The translations under genes and the position numbers were made by a program. Under the pieces are notes generated by a model. That model saw only the letters and a list, made by a program, of their open reading frames with translations. It ran no database searches and was not told where the DNA came from. 36,923 bases of DNA, from positions 1-36,923 of the forward strand of contig CAIJED010000047.1 in NCBI GenBank assembly GCA_903819595.1, in the 5' to 3' direction. Numbering within the stretch: position 1 is the stretch's first letter; the number at the start of each line of letters is the position of its first letter. The DNA is from an uncultured Methanomicrobiales archaeon (lineage in GTDB: Archaea > Halobacteriota > Methanomicrobia > Methanomicrobiales > Methanospirillaceae). Positions 29,726 to 36,923 of this stretch are shown here, piece by piece.

Positions 29726-29880
29726 CAAGTTACACGGGGTATCCGGATAAAACACAAACCTTTTTAAAATACAAAATTACTGCACCTCAATGGTTGATCC
29801 TGCCCGGCAGGAGAAATGGGTGATCATGACCAGGTCCCGTCAGTGATGATAGGGTAGTTACGAAATGCTCATCTGTTTTG

Positions 29881-30507
29881 ATGTGGGATACATTGATGAG
29901 TCTTCATATGCCTGATCATCGTGTACAGGAAATGATGTACCTGATGGTGGAACGGATCAGGTCTGTCACTAATTCGCTCTCGGAAGAGGAAGTTGAGAAT
30001 TTTTTAAAGGAGATCCTTTCCGCAGACAGGGTTTTTATCATGGGTGCGGGAAGGAGCGGCTTGGTTGCTAAAGCCTTTGCAATGAGACTGATGCACCTTG
30101 GCCTCCACTCATACGTGGTCGGTGAGACCATTACTCCTGCGCTGAAGCGAGGGGACCTTCTCGTCGTCTTCTCAGGTTCGGGAAAAACAAAGACCATTGC
30201 AGATATAGCAGAAACTGCAAAGGAAATCGGGGGGAAAATTTCACTTATCACCTCTAACCCGGACTCAAAAATCGGAAGGATCTCAGATTGCAAGGTGATC
30301 ATCGAACAACAGCGTGACCCGGTGAAGGATGACTCGGAGGAGTTTGAGATCAGGCAGATGATTGGCGACCATAAATCTTTCGCACCACTGGGCACCCTTT
30401 TTGAGACCGCATCGATGATATTTGCCGACGCCGTCATCTCCCGCCTGATGGAGATCACAAAAACTGATGAAACAGAACTTAAAAATCGCCATACAAATAT
30501 CGAATAG
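29881..30507 (+). CDS. hxlB: 6-phospho-3-hexuloisomerase (SIS domain)
   Basis: VFIMGAGRSGLVAKAFAMRLMHLGLHSYVVGETITPAL and FSGSGKTKTIADIAETAKEIGGKISLITSN. ORF track start is TTG 29878; ATG 29881 or 29896 is likely. Confidence 0.9.
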   Translation: MWDTLMSLHMPDHRVQEMMYLMVERIRSVTNSLSEEEVENFLKEILSADRVFIMGAGRSGLVAKAFAMRLMHLGLHSYVVGETITPALKRGDLLVVFSGSGKTKTIADIAETAKEIGGKISLITSNPDSKIGRISDCKVIIEQQRDPVKDDSEEFEIRQMIGDHKSFAPLGTLFETASMIFADAVISRLMEITKTDETELKNRHTNIE

Positions 30508-30532
30508 AATAAGACAATGCTGGAGGCACATT

Positions 30533-31627
30533 ATGAAAATTGCAGGACGATTAAAAGATATTGAGGTCTCGGGTATCAGAAGGTTATTTGAATCCGCGGG
30601 TCCGGCTTCGATCAACCTGGGGCTGGGTCAACCAGATTTTGATACACCGGTCCATATCAAAGATGCGGCGATCCAGGCGATCCGCGATGGTAAAACCGGT
30701 TATACCAACAATTCCGGTATCCCTGAATTAAGGGAGGTGATCTGTGAAAAATTTAAACGAGAGAACAACCTGGCCTATTCCCCTGATCAGGTCATTGTCA
30801 CTGCCGGTGCAAGCGAGGCACTGCACCTGGTGATGCAGGCCCTCGTCGATACAGGCGATCGGGTTCTTTTTGCCGACCCGGGATTCGTCTCATATGCAGC
30901 ACTTGCTTCAATCGCCGGTGGATTGCCGGAAGGTGTGCCTCTTGACGGCACATTTCATATCGATGTGGAGAAAGCAAAAGAAGCAATGGATGGGGCCCGC
31001 ATATTCGTACTGAATTCTCCTTCAAACCCGACCGGTGCTGTTGAAAATGAGGAATCCATCAGGGACATTGTTGAATATGCCATGGACGCCGGTGTAACAA
31101 TTGTGTCTGACGAGGTCTACGAACATTTTATTTATGAACGGAAACACGTCAGCGCAGCGGCATTCGGCGAGGATGTTATCACCATCAATGCAGTCAGCAA
31201 GACCTATGCGATGACCGGGTGGCGTCTCGGCTATCTTGCAGCGCCTGAAGAATACATTACGCCCTGCATAAAAGTCCACCAGTACTGCCAGGCGTGCGCA
31301 ACATCGATTTCACAGTATGCATCGCTTGCTGCCTACACGGGTGACCAGTCACTAGTTGCCGCTATGCACCAGGAGTATGAGGCCAGGCGTGACCTCATAT
31401 ACCATGGGTTTCAGTCAATGGGTATTGATTTTCCCATCCCGGAAGGGGCTTTTTATGCCTTTGTCCCCATGGATCAGGCCCTGATCGCCCGGATCCTTTC
31501 AAAAGGAGTGGTCATCGTACCAGGAAGTGCATTCGGAAAGAATGCACCTGATTATGCCCGTCTGAGTTACGCATCACCACGTAATATCCTCACAGAGGCC
31601 CTGGACCGGATACAGTCGGCTCTATGA
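30533..31627 (+). CDS. Class I/II PLP-dependent aminotransferase
   Basis: MKIAGRLKDIEVSGIRRLFE, NSPSNPTGAV, INAVSKTYAMTGWRLGYLAAP (PLP lysine). Confidence 0.93.
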   Translation: MKIAGRLKDIEVSGIRRLFESAGPASINLGLGQPDFDTPVHIKDAAIQAIRDGKTGYTNNSGIPELREVICEKFKRENNLAYSPDQVIVTAGASEALHLVMQALVDTGDRVLFADPGFVSYAALASIAGGLPEGVPLDGTFHIDVEKAKEAMDGARIFVLNSPSNPTGAVENEESIRDIVEYAMDAGVTIVSDEVYEHFIYERKHVSAAAFGEDVITINAVSKTYAMTGWRLGYLAAPEEYITPCIKVHQYCQACATSISQYASLAAYTGDQSLVAAMHQEYEARRDLIYHGFQSMGIDFPIPEGAFYAFVPMDQALIARILSKGVVIVPGSAFGKNAPDYARLSYASPRNILTEALDRIQSAL

Positions 31628-31812
31628 CTTCAATACGATAACAGAAACGTCGATTGATATAGAATTTTTACCTGTCCCGGGCCTTCCCGACCCTTCTTTT
31701 TATCATCATGGGTGAAAATTACAAGGGAGCCCAAAAACTTTGAACTCAACGCCCTTCTCATCAGTTACATCGAACTTTTGAATAGTCGCAAGGGACAAAT
31801 AGATCAGGTACC

Positions 31813-32850
31813 ATGGTAAAAGAACTTCTGAAGAAATTATCCAATGCACACGGTGTATCGGGTAGCGAGGGGAGTGTATATGATATCATTAAACGCGAAC
31901 TGAAAGGTTCTGTGGATGAGATTAGGGAAGACACCATGGGCAACCTGGTCGCCATAAAAAAAGGTGATAAATTCTCGGTGATGCTTGCGGCCCACATGGA
32001 TGAGATAGGCCTGATGGTAAAATACATCGACGATAAGGGTTTTATCAGGTTTATCACACTCGGAGGATGGTACGCGCCAACGCTCTACAACCAGCGGGTC
32101 ATATTCCATGGGTTAAAGGGGCAGGTCTTTGGTGTAATCGGCGGAAAACCACCACATATGATGGACGAGGAAGAGAGGAAAAAGGGGGTCAAGGCCGATG
32201 ACATGTTTGTGGATGTCGGCGCAAAGAATGCCGATGAGGTTTCAGAACTCGGTATCGAAGTTGGTACACCGGTGACCATCGACCGGGAGTTTACTGAACT
32301 TGCCAACGGCCGCGTGACGGGAAAAGCATTCGACAACCGGGCAGGAGTGGCGATGCTGATCAAGGCAATGAAAATGATGAAATCCCCCCATACAGTCTAT
32401 GCCGTATTCACTGTTCAGGAAGAAGTTGGTCTGAAAGGTGCACGGACAAGCTCGTTTACACTCGACCCCGATTGTGCCATTGCAACCGATGTCACAATCC
32501 CCGGGGACCATCCCGGCATCGACAAGAAGGACGCAAATATCGAGATGGGGAAAGGTCCCGTGATTACTATTGTAGATGCAGGGGGACGCGGACTGATTGC
32601 AAGCCGACCCCTTATTGCGTGGTTATCAGGGACTGCAAAGAAAAACGAAATCCCTGTCCAGCTGGAAGTGGGAAGCGGGGGGACAACGGATGCAACGGCA
32701 ATACACTTAACAAAAGGAGGTATCCCGAGCACGACGATCTCCATTGCAACCCGGTATATTCATTCACCAGTTGAAGTCCTTGACCTCGAGGACGTTGAAA
32801 ATGGTGTCCGGCTGATTGTCGAGTCGTTAAAAAGCAGGCCTAAGTTATAA
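31813..32850 (+). CDS. M42-family metallopeptidase
   Basis: MLAAHMDEIGLMVKYID, GKAFDNRAGVAMLI, FTVQEEVGLKGARTSSF, GGTTDATAIHL. Confidence 0.94.
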   Translation: MVKELLKKLSNAHGVSGSEGSVYDIIKRELKGSVDEIREDTMGNLVAIKKGDKFSVMLAAHMDEIGLMVKYIDDKGFIRFITLGGWYAPTLYNQRVIFHGLKGQVFGVIGGKPPHMMDEEERKKGVKADDMFVDVGAKNADEVSELGIEVGTPVTIDREFTELANGRVTGKAFDNRAGVAMLIKAMKMMKSPHTVYAVFTVQEEVGLKGARTSSFTLDPDCAIATDVTIPGDHPGIDKKDANIEMGKGPVITIVDAGGRGLIASRPLIAWLSGTAKKNEIPVQLEVGSGGTTDATAIHLTKGGIPSTTISIATRYIHSPVEVLDLEDVENGVRLIVESLKSRPKL

Positions 32851-32999
32851 TTTTTTTCCTTTTTTTTTAAATAAAAAAACATTTCCAATGGTCACTCGAT
32901 TGAGGTGAGAATAAAATCGATTGAATTCATTTCTTCTTACGAAGAAGATTTCCCAAAAAAAATATTTCTTTTTTACAAATTTTTATTTTCAAAAAAAAA
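32851..32999. terminator. T-tract-rich convergent intergenic region (putative bidirectional terminator)
   Basis: Plus strand tttttttcctttttttttaaat after the M42 stop; long A-runs before 33000 are T-runs downstream of the minus-strand PKD gene; perfect dyad TCTTCTT-ACG-AAGAAGA at 32932-32948. Confidence 0.5.
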
Positions 33000-35900
33000 T
33001 TATGGGAACTCATTCACACTGATCCAGTTCGGGTAGGTCGCACTATCACTACCATACTGGTTGCTGGCATCCAGTTTCACCGTGAATGTGCCATGAGAGT
33101 TATACGTGTGGATTGGGTTTCTCACGTTTCCATACTGGCCATCCCCATATGACCAGAACCATGTCGTGGGGTTATTTGAAGATGTATCAGTGAACTGAAC
33201 AGTTAATGGGTTGGATCCAGATGTCGGATTTGCTTTGAAAGAAGCAACCGGTGTACCAGTGAGGATGACCTGCTTTGACACCGTCGATGATACTCCCGGG
33301 GTAGTGGTAATGGTCAGGGTAACCGTATAATTCCCGGGTTTCGTGTATGTATGGACAGGGTTCTGCTCGGTCGACACAATATAGCCATCACCAAACTGCC
33401 ACCTGAAGCCGGTGGGGTTACCCTCGGAATTGTCAGTAAACTGTATCATCAATGGTACGTCCCCCTTTGCCGGCATGAATGTGAAGTCGGCATTGATCGG
33501 CGTTCCGATGGTAATCAGTGAGGGTTTTACCAGATTAGATGACCCGGCTCCATTGGACACCGTCAACTTGACACTGTAGGTACCATAGGAGAGGTAGGTG
33601 TGGACCGGGCTCTTTTCAGTTGAGTGTGACCCGTCACCAAAGTCCCAGCTCCATGTATCCGGAACCCCGGTTGAGGTGTCAGTAAACCTGACGGCCTTCG
33701 GTGCTATTCCGGATGTTGCATTGACCATGAAATTCGCCTGTGGTAATTCAGTGACGGTAATAAGGTCCTTTTTAACGGTTGTGTTGAATCCCGCCATGTT
33801 CTGGACGGTTTCAGTCACCGTGTATACACCGGGTCTCTGGTAGATATGTGTCGGGTTCTTCGCACTCGCTACAGCCCCATCTCCAAACTTCCAGGAGAAT
33901 CTCCACGGGTTGCCCTGGGACTGATCAGTGAACCTGACGGCAAGTGGAGTGTTCCCACTTGTCGGGCTCGCTGTAAATTCAGCAAAGGGTGTTTTTGTCA
34001 CCGTTATATATGCGGTTCTCCTGATGTCGGAGTAGGGCTTGTCAGACGTGGTATCGTTAACCCGGAGGTACACCGTATAGCTTCCAGCCGTGTTGTAGGT
34101 ATGAACAGGGTTCTGGATATCAGCAAATGTGCCGTCTCCAAACTCCCATGCCCACCTGTTCGGGAAATTGGATGAGGTGTCAGTAAACTGGACGGCCAGG
34201 GGAAGAGTCCCTATTGTCGGTGTTCCGGTGAAATTTGCAATAGCACGCGGATTCCTTACAACAACCGGCCCCCTTCTGAGGGGTGCACTTGTACCGCCCT
34301 CATTCGACGCAGTCAAGGTGATATAGTAATTTCCACTTGCGTTGTAGATATGGGTTGGATTCTGGAGGTCAGAGGTCGTCCCATCACCGAAATCCCAATG
34401 CCACGAGGTCGGATTATTTCTTGACTGGTCAATCGCGTAGAAAACGGTCTCCTTTGCCGTTCCATTTGCCGGGTGACCGGTGAAATCGGCGATGGGTTTT
34501 GGCTGGGTCGCGTTGATCAGGTCGGGTTTGGTGATAATATTATTGCAATCCGAATTCAGGACCTCAAGACTTACCGTATACAAATGAACGGCTGTATAGT
34601 TATGAACAGGGTTCGTGTCATGTGATACCGGAGTCCCATCCCCAAAGTTCCAGTTCCGGTGCGTGATTGTACCGGTCGAGTTATCCGTAAACTGCACGGT
34701 CAGGTTGATGTCACCCTTCGTGGGGGTTGCGGTGAAGTTTGCCACCGGGCATGGATTCTTCACGGTAATAAATCCGGTTTTTGTCAGGGGGGTACCTTCT
34801 CCACCAGTATTGAACACCCTCAAGGTGACGTCATACACACCGACTGCGGTATAATTATGACTTGGGTTTTGCTGAGTTGAATTTCCTCCATCACCAAAAG
34901 TCCAGAGCCATCCGTTTGCATACTGGGAGAGGTCCATGAACGTGACATTCATTGGGGCTGGCCCATTGGTCGGTGTCGCATTGAAATCAGCCACGGGCCT
35001 GTTGGTGACAGTAATATTCTTCGATGCAGAATTTGTGCCTGTTGCATTCGTAACGGTGAGATTTACCGTGTAATTCTGGACACCGAAGTAGGTATGTGGG
35101 GGCGGATTGACTAACTGGCTTGAGGTACCATCCCCAAAGTCCCAGTTCCGGGTCAGGATATTTGCCACTGATGTATCTGTGAAGTTAACGTTTATCGTGG
35201 AGACAAAGCCATGATCGGGAACCGCTGTAAAGTTGGCGACAGGTGGAACAGGAACATTCGCCGTGATTGCCGGGGCTGATATCGGACCACTACTACCCGC
35301 AATATTGGTAATATTCACCGTTGGATGGTAAGTTCCTGCAACCGTGTAATTGTGCAACGGGTTCTTTGTGAGGTCACTGGCCCCATCGCCAAACGTCCAG
35401 TAATATGTGAATGGAGCGGTACCTGACGGAGTTACATTAAACTGGACCGACAGCGGGGTAACCCCGGAGAGAGGTGCAGCAGTGACATTTCCACTGGGAG
35501 GAACCGGTGCGGTGATCGTAAATGCACTGGGGAGAGTGCCTTCCTGGGTATCATTATTCCTGACCGTGACATTGTATACCCCGGTCGGTTTTCCGGTAAT
35601 GTCAAACGTACAGGTGATTCCACTTCCATTGCCTCCCAAAATATTTGTTGCCGGAATTGTATTGGATGCCTGGGTAAGCTTTGCTGTCAGACCACTCCTA
35701 AACCCGGACCCGTTTATTGAGACATTTATTGGTGCGTTATTCAGTCCGGTATTAGGCTGCATATCAGTTATTTGTGGAGCCTGAGGATAGAAGACCTGGA
35801 ATGCATTCAAGGCGGTTGTATTGTTATTCAATCCCCCGGGGTTGGTGACGGTAACGTTATAGAACCCTACAGGGATGTTTACAAGATATAACCCCAGATC

Positions 35901-36710
35901 AATCTCCCCCTGGCCATGCAAGGTTGGGCCAGTGCTAATCGGAACGGACTGAACGCCATCTTTCCAGAATAATACCGTCGGGGTTGACTTGAACAGAGAT
36001 CCAAAGATGATTATTCCCTTATTCGCGTTATCATTGGTACTATTCAATGGTGATACACTGGAAATTGAAGGAGCCACATTGTATAACGTAAATAAACGGA
36101 CATTACTTAGGTTTCCATCCGTATTCTTTACATATGTATACCAGTTCCCTGCCGCAAGTCCTGCAAAATTGAACGAATACGTTGTTGTAGATCCCAGTTG
36201 CACCCCGGTAACAATGTAACTCCCATTCGTCATATTGGCTGTTGCACCTGCCAGAATCCCGGTTCCAACAAATGATACATTTGTGATCCCATTATTCAGG
36301 CCATTATCCGGTAAAATACTCGTAAGGACTGGCGGTGGATTATTGACGTAGAACCCATTCACCAATGTTCCATTGTTTAATGGATTATCCTTATCAAAGA
36401 CTGTTACATTTGCAGGACCTTTTGCCAGACCGGTCAGATCAAACGAACATGCTAGTTGACCTGACGAAATTAGATAGATAGGACCTACCCGGGGTCCCTG
36501 AACGTTCCCTTGTTGAAGATAGGTATCGGATTTATCACTAAAATTGCTACCAGACAGATTAGTGATTGGAATAGTGCCGTTGTTAAACCCACTACTGGGG
36601 TCTATTCCTGTCACATATATTTGTCCAGCACACACTGGCAGTACCAGTAGCATCAGTGCTCCAATTATAATAGCCGTTTTAATAAACTTCGTTGTTGTCA
36701 CCTTGATCAC
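33000..36710 (-). CDS. Secreted surface protein with ~4 IPT/TIG-like and 10 PKD repeats
   Basis: Signal peptide MIKVTTTKFIKTAIIIGALMLLVLPVCAG; repeated NxGLNN...VxGxGF units, then ten repeats with WDFGDGT...NPxHTY...G.YTVTL.V.N. Confidence 0.95.
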   Translation of the reverse strand: MIKVTTTKFIKTAIIIGALMLLVLPVCAGQIYVTGIDPSSGFNNGTIPITNLSGSNFSDKSDTYLQQGNVQGPRVGPIYLISSGQLACSFDLTGLAKGPANVTVFDKDNPLNNGTLVNGFYVNNPPPVLTSILPDNGLNNGITNVSFVGTGILAGATANMTNGSYIVTGVQLGSTTTYSFNFAGLAAGNWYTYVKNTDGNLSNVRLFTLYNVAPSISSVSPLNSTNDNANKGIIIFGSLFKSTPTVLFWKDGVQSVPISTGPTLHGQGEIDLGLYLVNIPVGFYNVTVTNPGGLNNNTTALNAFQVFYPQAPQITDMQPNTGLNNAPINVSINGSGFRSGLTAKLTQASNTIPATNILGGNGSGITCTFDITGKPTGVYNVTVRNNDTQEGTLPSAFTITAPVPPSGNVTAAPLSGVTPLSVQFNVTPSGTAPFTYYWTFGDGASDLTKNPLHNYTVAGTYHPTVNITNIAGSSGPISAPAITANVPVPPVANFTAVPDHGFVSTINVNFTDTSVANILTRNWDFGDGTSSQLVNPPPHTYFGVQNYTVNLTVTNATGTNSASKNITVTNRPVADFNATPTNGPAPMNVTFMDLSQYANGWLWTFGDGGNSTQQNPSHNYTAVGVYDVTLRVFNTGGEGTPLTKTGFITVKNPCPVANFTATPTKGDINLTVQFTDNSTGTITHRNWNFGDGTPVSHDTNPVHNYTAVHLYTVSLEVLNSDCNNIITKPDLINATQPKPIADFTGHPANGTAKETVFYAIDQSRNNPTSWHWDFGDGTTSDLQNPTHIYNASGNYYITLTASNEGGTSAPLRRGPVVVRNPRAIANFTGTPTIGTLPLAVQFTDTSSNFPNRWAWEFGDGTFADIQNPVHTYNTAGSYTVYLRVNDTTSDKPYSDIRRTAYITVTKTPFAEFTASPTSGNTPLAVRFTDQSQGNPWRFSWKFGDGAVASAKNPTHIYQRPGVYTVTETVQNMAGFNTTVKKDLITVTELPQANFMVNATSGIAPKAVRFTDTSTGVPDTWSWDFGDGSHSTEKSPVHTYLSYGTYSVKLTVSNGAGSSNLVKPSLITIGTPINADFTFMPAKGDVPLMIQFTDNSEGNPTGFRWQFGDGYIVSTEQNPVHTYTKPGNYTVTLTITTTPGVSSTVSKQVILTGTPVASFKANPTSGSNPLTVQFTDTSSNNPTTWFWSYGDGQYGNVRNPIHTYNSHGTFTVKLDASNQYGSDSATYPNWISVNEFP

Positions 36711-36727
36711 CTGAGCTCAGTTTTTTT

Positions 36728-36757
36728 AGCATCCGACGGTCGGAAATCTGCGATGCT
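36728..36757 (-). promoter_or_regulatory. Inverted repeat upstream of the PKD gene
   Basis: AGCATC...GATGCT outer arms enclosing CCGA-CGG-TCGG; lies 18-47 nt upstream of the start codon. Confidence 0.3.
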
Positions 36758-36923
36758 TCGCACCTCAAAACCCGATATAAATCTATTCAACATATCCTCT
36801 CCTGTAACATATTTAAACTTTTCGTGAATTTAGGCCTCATATTCACGCGTTTTTCCCGATATCCCTTCACAGGTGCGCGTTAAATGTGATATCTGGTAAC
36901 CAAAAGGGTCATATTGACATCAA

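Noticed and set aside
29790-29812. Segment ggttgatcctgcc resembles the 5' end of archaeal 16S rRNA (TTCCGGTTGATCCTGCCGG...).
   Set aside because: The match is only about 13 nt; flanking sequence diverges immediately and no further rRNA sequence follows. Treated as coincidence.
33000-36710. Tandem DNA repeats such as catccccaaagt(t/c)ccagttccgg considered as a CRISPR or satellite array.
   Set aside because: They are the coding repeats of PKD domains (about 80-90 codons each, divergent), not short direct repeats with spacers.

Overview
This 36.9 kb window looks like a chromosomal segment of a mesophilic methanogenic archaeon, probably Methanomicrobiales-like. That placement is inferred from gene content and protein character; no search was run. 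Most of it is housekeeping or metabolic: PRPP synthase (5'-truncated by the window), RtcA, Nob1, a GfcR/PyrE-like regulator, thermosome, tRNA-Ser(CGA), a glycosyltransferase/FAD-protein cluster, a cimA/leuA-ilvB-ilvH operon, PurH, grpE-dnaK-dnaJ, TrmG10, NAD kinase plus an IMPase-family phosphatase, aIF5A, an Mrp/NBP35 ATPase with a small partner, an ACT-ACT-metallo-beta-lactamase fusion, HxlB/PHI, an aminotransferase, an M42 peptidase and a 1236-aa TIG/PKD surface protein. I saw no CRISPR array, intact mobile element or obvious defence system. The items most worth following up are: (1) the ACT-ACT-MBL fusion with an altered metal motif, HADADH; (2) a 98-aa orphan protein with only two DnaJ-type CxxCxGxG motifs; (3) the conserved-looking small gene abutting the Mrp ATPase; (4) the split NADP-phosphatase/NAD-kinase pair; (5) several intergenic spacers with short, frameshifted or stop-interrupted protein-like frames below the 60-aa cutoff of the supplied ORF track; and (6) TATA boxes about 25-29 nt from start codons, suggesting leaderless transcripts. 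None of this is proof of a new system.
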